A stretch of DNA of 64,000 bases from Arthonia radiata. Taxonomy: Eukaryota; Ascomycota; Arthoniomycetes; Arthoniales; Arthoniaceae. Shown here piece by piece: positions 32,901 to 43,564 of the stretch. The notes under the pieces were generated by a model that searched no databases, was not told the origin of the DNA, and was given only the letters and a program-made list of their open reading frames with translations. Position 1 is the stretch's first letter; each line of letters begins with the position of its first letter. The DNA lies in contig PSQN01000013.1 of assembly GCA_002989075.1 (NCBI GenBank), forward strand, positions 1,522,379 to 1,586,378, written 5' to 3'. Position numbers and translations under genes: made by a program.

Positions 32901-33520
32901 CCATGAGGTCTTCTCTGCCTCGGTTGATAGATCAATCAGGTCGTCATCCTTGAAGTTGGCCTCGGGCGGCTCAGAGATATCATCGTCGAAGTTGTCTCCC
33001 TCGTCGATAATAGCGTGAGGGAACTTGGTCGCTTTTCGCTTGTACTTGCGAGCAGCTAAGTCAATTACTGAGCGTCTTGAATGTAAATGGTGCACTCACG
33101 TCAGCGAATTCATTGTTGTTATTGTCCTCATCCTGGATGAACCCTGCAATGACCTGTTCAAGAACTTTCTCGGCGTCTTCACTATCAGCGGTAAGACATG
33201 ATATCTCGAAATGCTTGAGGAGGTGTCAGTATAATGAAACGGTATGGGATATCGACCGCTAGGCCGGTGCCATTCATGCAGGACGCACATGCTGTTGTTC
33301 GTCGTATATGCACGTCGCAGACTTCACGTCAGGGGACTCCCTGATGCGGCAGTATTAGCCAACGAAAATGTGACGCGGAAGAGGCCGACATCAACATGCT
33401 TTTTTAGTCGTGCTTCACTCACCTGAACGCATGCAAGATCTGTTCACGACCTTCACGTGAAAATCTGAAAAGGGTGGTGTGGTAGACGCGTTGCCAAGTG
33501 GCATTGGAGGTTGTCGACAT
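29969..33520 (-). CDS. Large conserved fungal protein with possible KH-like region, function unknown
   Basis: Seven exons: 33520-33423, 33340-33289, 33213-33100, 33044-32712, 32658-32003, 31947-31400 and 31338-29969, about 1056 residues. Each intron has GT..AG ends and a branch site, and every junction keeps frame. The segment encoded by exon 4 (about residues 90-199) contains TLLDAIGHATGCILTLD...ILIKP, which reads like a KH-type RNA-binding fold (inference). Residues ~275-600 are Pro/Gln/Ala-rich and disordered, with a duplicated block DGDEIKESLAAD coded by a 36-bp tandem repeat (31514-31585). The C-terminal ~450 residues are a mixed globular domain I do not recognise. A further in-frame intron (31069-30992, 78 bp) is likely and would remove 26 residues. 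I assign no function. Confidence 0.78.
31514..31585 (-). repeat. 36-bp in-frame tandem duplication inside the KH-like gene
   Basis: Two nearly identical 36-bp units (31514-31549 and 31550-31585, one base apart at the last position) duplicate 12 codons in the disordered acidic region. Confidence 0.85.
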
Positions 33521-34069
33521 GGCTCAAGAAAGCGGGGCAGGTTTCGCGTCATGCGCCGAAGTAGGCGTAGCGAATGCTCTGAGATGAAGAGTGGAAGGGG
33601 GATGAAAACAAATATCACAACACAGGCGTTACCATGGCGAGTGCCAAGGCGTGGATGAGATGGAAGAGTCGGTCAAAGAGATGGCATCGCTACTCAACCA
33701 CGGTTGGCCGCTTCAGAGAAAGAAAGCTATCCGCCGGCTGAAGAGCTGTCTGTCGTATCGGTAACGAGTGGAGGCGGTGCTGCGCGGAAGGAACGATTTC
33801 AGAGAAAACAAGACGCGAGATAGGGTTCAAGCAGGGAAGAGCAAACACGCGGATTTGTGGAAGCAAACGCGTGCAGCCCCTTTTCATGTTCTTGAACGCA
33901 GAGACAAGCTCCTCATATTCAATCAGGGCGCTATACAGGGTATTCGCCATACTAACGCCTTGCTCATGCAATCGGCCGTATTCTCGTTGTCGTCGTACAA
34001 AGTATGATGCCATCATCTCCCATACAACCACCCAACTATTGCTGTCATCTCAGTCATGTGCCTGGAACC
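33521..34069. other. Intergenic region with an unexplained minus-strand open frame
   Basis: 549 bp between the start of the KH-like gene and the stop of the SHE3-like gene, both on the minus strand. It contains the promoter of the former. A 113-codon frame at 34031-33690 (minus) starts with helical sequence (EYEELVSAFKNMKR) and could be an alternative last exon of the SHE3-like gene; no clear splice pair supports it. Confidence 0.4.
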
Positions 34070-35119
34070 TCAACCACGACCGCTTTCATGCCTTGCAACC
34101 GCGTTCTTTGCGACGCCAAACAGATGCTGAGCTTGTTCCAGTGCTGTCTCGTATCTCGCCTCCAGATGTTGGTTGATACTCTCTCGTGCTTGAGCCGTCC
34201 GTGACAACTCATTGATCTGGGTCTCGGCGTCCTGTCTGGTGGTCTCCATCTGCTGCCTGAGTTCAGCTTCGATCTTCTTGCCGCGCTCGATTTGCTGCGC
34301 CATCTGGTCGCAGACCACTTCAAGACGTGCAAGCTTCTTCTGTGCTTCATTGTAGCTGTCAACAAGCTGCTGTTGCTGGCTTGACAACGTGCTGAATTGC
34401 CCAGTCAGGATCGCGAAGCGATGCTCGTACTGGCTCTTGAGTCTCTTGTGAGTCTCTTGCAGGATCTCGGATGACACTGTCGCTTGCTTCGCCTCGTTAG
34501 TGGCCATACTCGTCTCTCGCTGACATCGCTCCACTGCATCGTCTCGTTCACCGGTGAGGCGCTGTGCTACCTGCTGATAGTGTTCACTCTTCTTCCGCTC
34601 CGACTCCAGCTCAGCCCTGAGATCCTCAATACGCCGGTCACGGTATGCGATTGAATGAATGTCGGCTTCGTGGGAGGACAGCAGGTTGGCATTCTCGTCG
34701 CGAAGACTCTCGACGGTAGCCTTGGCAATACGCTCTTGCTTCTCTGCGAGTTCTTTTTGCGTCTTCTCAGCATTCAGTTGCCGCTGTAGTCGATCTTTGT
34801 CATTCCCTAGCTGGCGGATGATGGCGCCCTTTCCCGCTCCTCTGTTGTCGCTGTTCTCTTGGGGACTGTTGGCATCGCCGTTTAACTCTGGCGCCGGCGA
34901 CGACTCGCGTGAGAGGGCAGCAAAGCCTGAAGACTGGCGAAGTCCGGTAGTGCGGCGTGGTGGAGGTGCAAGCGGTGATGCGTCCGCAGGTGACCCAGGA
35001 ACACTGGGCGACTGAGTCTTGGGTGGGGTAGCACTGTGCAAGGCATTCTGACCGTGCGCATTCATATTGAACGGCGATATTTCAAGGGCTAGTTGCGGCG
35101 GGCCTGGAGTGGTCACCAT
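34070..35119 (-). CDS. SHE3-like coiled-coil protein (mRNA transport adaptor family)
   Basis: A single exon of 349 residues from the ATG at 35119. Residues 1-100 are disordered (Pro/Ser-rich). From about 100 to 345 the protein is one continuous coiled coil beginning IIRQLGNDKDRLQRQL, with ENANLLSSHEADIHSIAYRD, RRIEDLRAELE and LARLEVVCDQ as family-like blocks. The order and spacing resemble the SWI5-dependent HO expression protein 3 (SHE3) family found across ascomycetes. In budding yeast SHE3 links She2-bound mRNA to myosin Myo4; the role in filamentous fungi is not established. Coiled coils attract false matches, so the family call is moderate while the gene itself is firm. The C-terminal end could differ if a downstream exon exists (see 33521-34069). 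Confidence 0.72.
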   Translation of the reverse strand: MVTTPGPPQLALEISPFNMNAHGQNALHSATPPKTQSPSVPGSPADASPLAPPPRRTTGLRQSSGFAALSRESSPAPELNGDANSPQENSDNRGAGKGAIIRQLGNDKDRLQRQLNAEKTQKELAEKQERIAKATVESLRDENANLLSSHEADIHSIAYRDRRIEDLRAELESERKKSEHYQQVAQRLTGERDDAVERCQRETSMATNEAKQATVSSEILQETHKRLKSQYEHRFAILTGQFSTLSSQQQQLVDSYNEAQKKLARLEVVCDQMAQQIERGKKIEAELRQQMETTRQDAETQINELSRTAQARESINQHLEARYETALEQAQHLFGVAKNAVARHESGRG

Positions 35120-36129
35120 TAGCGCATGTCAAGCCAAGTGATTCAGCAACAGCACAAGGACGGTGGGACGCCGATGCTGTGAGGAGGCAGAAAACGAAGA
35201 AAAGACTGTGAAGAGGACTGGTGTTATGCAAGTCCTTCACGTGCTGTCACCGCGGCAACAATCAAGTGAGAGAAGTCGATCAGGGCAAGTGAGAGGGATC
35301 AATCTTACCAGAGCTTGGTACCCGCCAGGTTTGGTATTGAAGCTCACGCTGTGCAGATGACGTCCGGCTTCTGAGTGCTTTCATTGCGTCGGATTCGCTT
35401 GAGGTGAGGCTCTTTTGGCTATCATGTGGATGTCCGGCTAGCAGGTGAGATGGGCGGTGCCTGCCCTGCTTGTCGAAGCGGAGTAAGTGGTGAAGTGTGG
35501 CCTCAGGGAAAGTGCGGTGAACAAAGACTATTCGCGGTCACGTCCATAGACCTTAGATAAAGATACCACCAGCGAATTATGAATACGAGTCTCAGACTAG
35601 AGTCACAACCCTCCTCTCGCCAGGAGAAGCGCAGGCATCCGTTTACTCTCATGCCTGGGCTTGATGCTGATTACGTCCGAGGGTCCAAGCGCGTCAATAA
35701 TCTTAGCGTTGAACCGGCAACGGGCTACGGGAATACGTTACTCCGTCACGAGGCTCTGTACAAGTAGTGTGCTCCAACAATCTCTCAAGGATGTAGGAGA
35801 CTCTCATAGCTCCCAGAAAAGTCAAATATCGATTCGTGTAATCATTACAGCAGTATTCGATTGAAGCAGCCAGAAAACCTCCCAGCTGACAGAAGACCCC
35901 CTCTATGCGCCCATGCATTAGTTCGTTGTCGCTTCACGCAGGCTCCACAGCCTACACAACCTGCTTGCATCTGGCAACCGTGGACTTCCTCATATTGAAC
36001 CTGTTGATCAGAGATGAGAGATGGCCATTACCAGAAGATTGTACGACTCTAACCCGGGCTGCGCGAAAACACTTTTCGATCGTTGTTCGTCTGTCGTAAA
36101 ACCAGCGAGTCTGTGCATCTGACTGCGCT
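35120..36129. other. Intergenic region, SHE3-like promoter and otubain 3' region
   Basis: About 1 kb between two minus-strand genes. Short open frames here (for example 35579-35767, 35905-36099) have no domain and no codon signature. I see no RNA gene or repeat. Confidence 0.4.
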
Positions 36130-38159
36130 TCATGGAGTGCTTCCTTTGCGAGATGACCCTTGATTCTTCTGCTGGCTTTTTTCTACCTTTTCCGGGTCTT
36201 TTTTGAGTCCGATGATCGCGCCATCGTTGGGAGTAAACACGTGTGGCTCAAACGAGCCATTGCCGTAATGGCGCCGATTCAGAGGGGATCTGTTGAGGTC
36301 AGTATCAATCCAGCATAAGCACATTGTTTCAGGAAGCTCACTGAATTGACGGGGTTGTCAGAAGCTGCTCCTCCTCTGTGTTGCAATCTTGACTTGAAGG
36401 CAAGGTAGTGGTGCGCACACTTTGATACTGTGCTACAGGCAACGCGGAAAATGCTGGGCTCATCGTGGATGGCGAATTCGCTGTTCGTGAAGGCTTCTCA
36501 TGAGCTGCAGACATCGAGAGATTCGCAAAGATTGGGTCTAGAAATGCGAGGTGGTCCATGAGAGGGTCGTCATGTGCAAGGCCAAAGTCTGGCTGTAACT
36601 GAAACGGCTGTCCTTCATGCGCAGGCTGTGCATGAAATTCTCGGACTTGATTCGCTTTTGTGTAGATTAGGTCATAATGACCTCTGAACGGAGTGAGCGG
36701 GTTGAGCCATGCTTGAATTGAAGAACACTTACGGGGTGAAGAACAAACGAACCAACGGTGGACTTTCAACGCTGTAGGGGCCACCAACGGCATGAGATGG
36801 AGACGCCTCGTAGTCGATAACATCGACATTCGAGCCGGGATTGAGGTGGAGGTTGACAACTTGCAGTTGAATGCCCAAAGGCCGCAAGAGTGCATCTGAC
36901 AAGGCTCGAAGCCCCGGCTCTGCGATCTCTTCTTCAACGGGCTCTATCTCCGAGAGACAGTACTCGTCCAAAGTCTTCTCGAGCACGGGAGCATAATCAT
37001 CTGGATGTGTCCGTATCTCAGCGCTTGCGATCATCTATGGAAGTCAGCACAAGTAAGTCAAGGGGACGATCCCTGACCATGCACGTCATCGCCAACACAA
37101 CACCACTCAGTGATATATAGCTTTGTGGAAAGGCTTTCTGTTCGTGGAGTGGCGGCGCGCACAAGGTGATGCAGCACGTTACTTACCCGCAGAGAATATA
37201 TCATGTATCCCGCGGCGTCATTTTCGAACCAATTGCGAAGCTGTTCGACGGCGTCTTGTGAAGGCAGCATCTTCAAAGTCTGCATCATACCCTTGAGTTC
37301 TTCGACCCCGCCCTCATAGAGCTCGTAGTAGATGTCGCCCATGGCCTGCACGGCGGATCCACAGACATCAAGATGTGCAGTGAGCGCATCATGGATCTGG
37401 GGCGTGCCGATTTCGAGAACAATTTCTAGCAAGCGAAAGAGAATGGCTTGGCTACAGTCAGTACGAACAATGTTATCGATCTCTGGCAAATGACCTCGCC
37501 ATCCGCATCTGCGGTCACCCTTGACGACTCTGAACCAATCGTATGTGGCGGGAAGGTTCTGGTCTCGGTCAGCCTCGGTTACGAAGATTAGGAAATGACC
37601 GTACCGTCGTCTTGGTTTTATATGCCTCGTGGCTGTTTTGGTATTTTTGGACGAGCTCGAGAATGGGTCTCTTTGCAGAGACGTGATCGCCCTGTTGCTG
37701 ATGTCAGATCCCCATCTTTGATTGAACTCACCCTCTTACCTGCTGTCCGGGTTGCCAATCCTCGGCCGCTTTGATCTGCGCATCGATGTCTGCTTGATTT
37801 CCTGCCGACGTTGCCATGGTTGAATCGATGTTGCAAGACGTGTTGGCCGAGATGGTCGTCTGGTCTAAAGCCATGTCTAACCACGTTGGGTAATTGTTGC
37901 CGAAACCCGGAAACGGTGCTGACTGGCTCGGGCCGAAAGGCACTTCACTGGGATCTTTGAAGGATATCGCCGCTTCCCACACATTGGTATCGATGTCCAT
38001 TGGGGTGTCATCGGTGGTGCTTTGAAATGAATATGGATGATCGTAGTTCATGAAGAAATCTGCGAGGGGGAGCGTTTGTGCCATGGAATTGATAGGGCCA
38101 GCGAATTGAGTAACATGCCCGCAGTCCGCGAGTGGTATGTTGCAATAGGAGCATACCAT
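36130..38159 (-). CDS. Otubain-family deubiquitinase (peptidase C65) with N-terminal extension
   Basis: Seven exons: 38159-37740, 37691-37605, 37558-37495, 37446-37187, 37034-36733, 36683-36342 and 36289-36130, totalling 544 residues. The joins rebuild the otubain signatures: KGDRRCGWRAILFRLLE (catalytic Asp184 and Cys187), LRMIASAEIRTHPDDY, LGIQLQVVNL and PGHYDLIYTK (catalytic His380), then a C-terminal tail with RRHYGNGSFEP. The introns are 47-53 bp except intron 4 (37186-37035, 152 bp). Intron 3 has an atypical donor, GTCATT. Residues 1-165 lack similarity I can name and start with a Cys/His-containing segment. Known family role: removal of ubiquitin chains, with preference for Lys48 linkages. 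The usual Gly-Asn before the active Cys is Arg-Arg here. Confidence 0.87.
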
Positions 38160-38885
38160 TTTGATGGTGGTACAGTCGTTGATTAGGTGACTTGATAGAA
38201 GAAACAGTAACTTGAGTTTGACGCGCGCTCACAAACACTGTCTCAATGGCAAGTCAGTGGAGCAGACAACTGGGAACGAGGCCAGGCCCTTATCCTCTGC
38301 GGAGAATTTCACAAACACAACGGCAAGCCAGGTCAGGAGATCCATTTCCGAAGTGGAAACTCAACAATCACCGGTAATCAAGAGCTTTGATCGACCGACG
38401 AGCCCAAATACCATGAAATTGCAAGTCTCAGACGGTCCTTGCAGCACTAGTACGCAAATTTCTGCCACGGGCTGAGCTAGATCCTTGCAAAGTCTGCCAC
38501 TGGGAAAATGGCTGCTCCCATTTCAGCTTCACTTGCGATCTTGTTTACATGAAAGGTGTCCGATGTCGCGTGTTTATTTCAAGGTGCATAGTGTGTGCTT
38601 GCAATGGTTCGTGTGACAAGAGTCACACGGCATGACCGATATGTATTGGTCGGTAGAGCGCCTGTTGGATCAGCCGTTGCTATTGCAGAGACAGGCTTGA
38701 GCGCTTAGTATTGGACGCCAGCGCCTGCAGGACGAACTAATGTGCGGCAGCTCCACACCTCACTGCACGATATGCAGGCGGGAACGCCCCGTGGGTCAGA
38801 TCCCATGTTGGGTGACGTTTACCCTCCGGAGGAAATTTGTCAACGGCGCGGCTCGCTCGCGTCTTGTATTCACGATGAAGTAGCC
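38160..38885. other. Intergenic region, otubain promoter and CSN2 3' region
   Basis: 726 bp between two minus-strand genes. It should contain the otubain promoter and the CSN2 3' UTR; the last 16 bp may be CSN2 coding if the alternative C-terminal exon is used. No other gene supported. Confidence 0.4.
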
Positions 38886-40534
38886 TCAGGCCCCAGTGTA
38901 CATTGGGCGCTTTGCTTGTGGCTTTCGCTGTCGGTGTCTGGTTCCAAGCGCATCTGGATAGCCTGGTAGAGATCCTGCTGCAAGGGATGACGAGCCTGGG
39001 CCTTGAGGTCCATCATCCGTCCCACGATTTACGTCTGTGCTCCGAAGTACAACAGACCACAGAGAATCAAGAGCTGAGGTCCACTGCTCGACCGCCTGCA
39101 CGCGATGAACGTCTACGCCAATCTTCTTCTCTACCGTGCCCTTGGTTTGGTCAATTTGGGCGTCAAGACGGTTGTCAAGGATGAGGAAGCCCACGATATC
39201 CTGGACTTCTGCATTGCTAATGCGCAATTTCCTTGCAATGAAGTCGAAGGAGAAACGGTTATATGGTGCGACAATCTTCAGGACGCTGTTTGTGCGGATA
39301 GCTCGCGTGACTTCCGCAATGTTTTCGGCAATGAACGGGTCCTTCATGATTTCGGGGTTCTTCTTCAGGATTGACTCGTATTGATCAATATCCTGAGCCT
39401 GATACGCAGCTACCATTGCTGTCATCGCTGCGATGCGTGGATCGTTTTGGTAGGCCTTTGTCTCTGGCGTGTCAAATGGATTGATGTTGCTCTGTGAATT
39501 CTATCAGCCATCGGGTCGAATTCGGTGCTTGAAGAAATATACTGACCTCCATCAACATCGTGCACAATACGAGGTAATTCAGGACTTGAATGCGCTGCAA
39601 TGACCCAGATTCGTCGTAGTTTCTGAACGACTCAAAAAAATCTGACTGGGCTTCTTTCCAATTTTCCTCGCTCATGTGCATCTTGCCGCCGGCTTCGCGA
39701 ATCACCCCGAGGATTTGAGGATGCGGCACAGCCGATCTCACGCGCAGAGCTCTCTGGTAAAGGATTTTCAGACGCTTGTTATTCTTCATCTCGGCATACA
39801 TGAGAATCTCCAGCGCGTAGATTTCGAGTGAATAGGTCCCCTTGTTGGGATCATCGGAGCCATCAGGGCGCTGACATGCTTGATGCAGCTCGCGGAGCTT
39901 GTCAGCTAGCTGATTGAAGTTCTTCTGTTCGAGCCACAGCCGAGCAAGCTTAATGTTAGTCTTCAGCCATAATCGCTCATTGTTAGTACTCTGAAACGAC
40001 TCTAAGGTCTTGGAGTAGAATGTCTCCATGCATTGACGACCAGCGTTATCTTCGGCAGACTTCTCAATGAAGTCCAGCATGTTGTTGATCGACTTCTCAG
40101 AGTAGTTTCGTGAGACGACTGATGACTTGACGTACGTGAGGAGCTCCTGGTAGTGCTCCACGGCGTTGGAGTAGCGCTTCAGTTTGAACTCGAGTTTGAT
40201 GGCTTGCTTTAGGCCCTTGAAGCCCCTGCAGACACGTCAGCATTCCGATATGGATGATTGCAATGACTGGACACACATCTCTGTCTTGCCATCTTCTAAT
40301 GCTGGAACGCCAAGAAATTCTTCAATTGCAGCTTCAGGCTCCTCGGCCTTCATTTGCTTTGCACTGAAATACTTGTTTTCGACGTCGACGTCGCCGACTG
40401 CTTCATCATCGTCTGCGTCTTCATACTCGAAGTCATAGCTAAGGATTGTCAGCTGGCTTTTAATTATCATTAGTCCAGTCGACGCACTCTTCTTGATCAC
40501 TGTCCGCCATAAATGCATCGTCATCGTCAGACAT
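38886..40534 (-). CDS. CSN2: COP9 signalosome subunit 2
   Basis: Four exons: 40534-40488, 40438-40277, 40225-39547 and 39491-38886, giving 497 residues. The start MSDDDDAFMADSDQE followed by DYDFEYEDADD is the acidic CSN2 N-terminus. TPR-like helices follow (LEQKNFNQLADKLRELH, LEIYALEILMYAEMKNNKRL), then NINPFDTPETKAYQNDP and a PCI domain with ISNAEVQDIVGFLILDNRLDAQID at about 380-420. Known family role: in the nucleus the signalosome removes NEDD8 from cullins, controlling SCF ubiquitin ligases; in fungi it governs development and light response. CSN2 contacts the cullin-RING substrate. The last ~45 residues are uncertain: a 55-bp intron (GTAAAT...TTGCAG) after ...RSTD would shift the frame and end at 38870. 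It is divergent from CWC25. Confidence 0.95.
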
Positions 40535-41091
40535 TGTGAAGTATTTCGGTTATTGATTCGACTAGCGAGCAAGGTGATATGTGCCGCTGACCCTTGTCAA
40601 GATGTTCAAATTATGTTGGTCCCTGATTGCCTTCGTCTGAGCCGTACGTGATATCTTGCGATGCTTATGCAAGCAATGCGAGTTGTGTTGAGTTTTCTCT
40701 ACTACAATTAGAATGATAGGTATCCTCCAGAGTTATTTGAGCCTTGTGATTATCTAGAAGTACGGTTTCTGTGAAGTGAACATATCATTTCGTGAAGGCA
40801 ACGACAGCACGCTAGACCAGAACTGCTCAGCGGAGATATGGGCAAACTCCGGTTCTGAGCACTGCCACGTACAAGCCACATGTACGGTCGCCTTTAAGAA
40901 CTTTCACGTATACTCACTTCATCACCAATCCCCCTTCTCACCTACAACGACAACAACTTACGACCTCGGGCGCTCCATAAACTCACTTTGAACACGAGTG
41001 CGCTCTCCACAATCTCTACCGACCAGCCACCGCACCACCGACACCAACTTTACCACACGCCCAACACGTCAACCACAACAACACCCTCAAA
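40535..41091. promoter_or_regulatory. Divergent promoter region, CSN2 / CWC25
   Basis: 557 bp between two head-to-head genes. The CWC25 side has C/A-rich leader sequence (many ACC and CAAC runs) typical of fungal 5' UTRs. No TATA box stands out. Confidence 0.45.
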
Positions 41092-42222
41092 ATGGGTGGC
41101 GATCTCAATCTCAAAAAGTCATGGCATCCAGGCCTACAGAAGAACCAAGAGAAGGTGTGGAAGCAAGAAAAGCAGGCGCTAGAAGAGCGTCGCAAAATCG
41201 CAGAGCTCGAGAAGGAGCGTGCTGAGGAACGAGCAGTTCTTGAGGTTCAGCGCATGCATGAACAGGCGGGTGGAAAAGTCAAGCCGACGACAGGCTTGGA
41301 CTGGATGTACAGCTCGAGTAATCCAGTAGGCAGCAGTGGCGCTGCCGTCAGCGAGGAGGCCGAAGGGTATCTGCTTGGAAAGTCAAGGATCGACACGCTA
41401 CTCAAACGTCAGAATGATGAGCGGCAAAAGGCCATGCAGACAAGCGCGGAGAATATGGCGGGCTTCGGCAATGCAGGAACCTCTCGCGATGTGGCTTCGA
41501 AGATTCGGGACGATCCCATGCTTGCTATCAAGAAGCAAGAGCAAGCCGCATACGATGCGATGATGAACGATCCCACGAAGCGAAAACAACTATTGAAGCA
41601 GGCGGGTGTAGAAGAGAAAGACAAGAAGCACAGGCATAGTCGGCGCGACGAGAGCGAGCGTGACCGACACAGGAGCAAGAGAAGGCGTCACAGTGACGAC
41701 GACGATCGGGAACGCAAACACAGACATCGCTCGCACAGACGACGGAGCTATTCACCCTCGAGATCGCCATCGCCATACAGCCGTCGACGTGAGAGATCGG
41801 AGGACAGGTACCGCAGCGGACGGTACGACGAGCGTGATGGCTACCGTTCAGCACCTAGGCAATCAAGAGCCAGCATGCTCGACGAAGAGCAGAAAGGGAG
41901 CAGCAGACGGTATGACGACCGTGACAGCTACCGTCCAGCACCGCGCCCATCAAGATCTGGCATGTTTGACGAAGAGCAGAAGGAGAAGGAACGCGCAGCG
42001 AAGCTAGCGGCAATGCAGTCAAATGCAACGCAACTTGAGGAGGATCGCAAGAAGCGCCTTGAGGCGGTACAAGCGCAAGAAGTAGCGGACAGGGAGCGTG
42101 ATGAGAAGAACCGCACGGATCAGGGAAGGTTTATGTCGGGAGTGCGCAAGCAGGCGGAGGGCATGGATCTTGGAGAGACATTTCGTCGGCGTGGCATCGT
42201 CGCGGGCGGTGGAGGAGACTGA
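41092..42222 (+). CDS. CWC25: Pre-mRNA splicing factor CWC25
   Basis: A single exon of 376 residues starting at ATG 41092. The N-terminus MGGDLNLKKSWHPGLQKNQE followed by VWKQEKQALEERRKI is the conserved CIR_N/CWC25 start. LDWMYSSSNP, EEAEGYLLGK and a DPMLAIKKQEQAAYDAMMNDP block complete the family core (to about residue 175). The middle is an Arg/Ser/His/Asp-rich RS-like region, and two near copies of a ~30-residue block (YDERDGYRSAPRQSRASM and YDDRDSYRPAPRPSRSGM) follow each other. The C-terminus FMSGVRKQAEGMDL...RRRG matches other fungal CWC25 ends. Known role: joins the spliceosome after Prp2 remodelling and is needed for the first catalytic step. Confidence 0.93.
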   Translation: MGGDLNLKKSWHPGLQKNQEKVWKQEKQALEERRKIAELEKERAEERAVLEVQRMHEQAGGKVKPTTGLDWMYSSSNPVGSSGAAVSEEAEGYLLGKSRIDTLLKRQNDERQKAMQTSAENMAGFGNAGTSRDVASKIRDDPMLAIKKQEQAAYDAMMNDPTKRKQLLKQAGVEEKDKKHRHSRRDESERDRHRSKRRRHSDDDDRERKHRHRSHRRRSYSPSRSPSPYSRRRERSEDRYRSGRYDERDGYRSAPRQSRASMLDEEQKGSSRRYDDRDSYRPAPRPSRSGMFDEEQKEKERAAKLAAMQSNATQLEEDRKKRLEAVQAQEVADRERDEKNRTDQGRFMSGVRKQAEGMDLGETFRRRGIVAGGGGD

Positions 42223-43145
42223 TAGGCTTGCAGCGTTTTGGCATTGGAAGGGCACGCTCTAAGCGCAATGTATATGACATCCTCACAAGCATATCGACAA
42301 CTTTTCACACAAGTCGCAAAGCGTGTGGTAGACGGTTCAAGTTCAAAGTGTTTTCCCTCACGTCAGACTCCCAATGGCAGCGAAAGCTTTCTGGGTAGCC
42401 GTCCGAGCTATACCTGCGTACTGCTCGAACGATCGTTCGAATACCACGCATGATGCGAGTCCCCATGCATATTGAGTCTGCCGCAGTCCGCAAGCCATAG
42501 ACAGCGTGAACGGAACAGGATGCATGACGCGGTGCCTGTTGGCTGCACGCAGAGAATTGACGACGACTTCAGCAGTAGCATCACGGTGCGTTGCCTGTAC
42601 ACCCTCGCTTCATGACGACCGTAGCGTCTGCTGAGAAGTTGACCGCAACCCACCGCCCAGACTCTGTCCAGCAGTATGCATTCAAGACCAGCTCCTCGGC
42701 TCTTTTGCTCGCACATCAGCGCGGATCACCACGTCTGCAATGATCTAACGCTGCAATTGTGGACTCCTACTGCTCAAAACAAAGAATAGTCGACGTTCCT
42801 CAATGCGAAGCAGGGGCAAAAGTCTCCCTTGCCAGAAAAGGAAGCCACGCGCTGTCTTTGTCCACCCCATGTCATTTCTTCTTCCACAGCGGTATTATAC
42901 ACTCTAGCCCGAGAGATTGCGCCATGCTCTGCTAAGTATTGATTATTCGTCACAGCGTCAGTCAATATCAGAATTCAAAATATCTTAAATCCGTTTGAAC
43001 AGCTCCGGCCAACCAAAAAAAGGAGGTGACCGCCCAGGGAAGAGGACAACATCGTAGGACAAAAAGATTGATCAATCCAATTGGGTTCATCCGCGCTGTA
43101 AGAATATTAGCATTGTTTCAAATCAGAAGGTGATGGCATAGAAGA

Positions 43146-43223
43146 TTACATTCGAACGCGGGGCCTCTCGCAATTTACTTAGGTTTGCCCTAAGCGAGAA
43201 TCATACCACTAGACCAATGACTG
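43146..43223 (-). pseudogene. 3'-degenerate tRNA-Pro(AGG)-like sequence with a short intron
   Basis: Reading the minus strand, a proline-type D arm (TGGTCTAGTGGTATGA) leads into anticodon stem CTCGC, loop TTAGGG with anticodon AGG, an extra ~15-nt insert and the pairing stem GCGAG. The insert contains CCTAA, complementary to the anticodon side TTAGG, as in true tRNA introns. A B-box-like GTTCGAAT follows. However, the T-stem 3' strand and both acceptor strands do not pair, so I call it a pseudogene or a tRNA-derived fragment (for example the head of a SINE). Confidence 0.5.
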
Positions 43224-43311
43224 GATTTATTGTCAGTACTGACCCATCTGAACTTGTCCTGAAAATAACACGTACACCTAGGCGAATAAGGTGAGTCTTA
43301 GCAAAATACAG

Positions 43312-43564
43312 TATATATAGTTGGCATAATCTTCGTTCCGTTTCTGTCCGCATGGCAAAAGATTTGGGGGTGATACCCATCCATAGTTTGGCTAGTGCTC
43401 TGATTATGGCATATCTCCAATTCTTTGTGAGATCATACGGGCTTCGGAGGCTAAAACGAGCCCCAAAAGATGGCGTGTGGAGCTTTACTCCACGAATCGT
43501 TGTCTCGTCAAAAGATTCGGGTATGGCTCGCTTGCAATCACAAATATTTAAATGTCCGTCTTGA
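43312..43564 (+). CDS. Weak hypothetical small ORF (70 aa) with upstream TATA element
   Basis: The ATG at 43352 opens a 70-codon frame (43352-43564) and TATATATA lies at 43312-43319, about 33-40 bp upstream; the interval given spans both. The predicted peptide is basic with one hydrophobic patch (SLASALIMAYLQFF). No family is recognised. Chance is a serious alternative. Confidence 0.18.
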
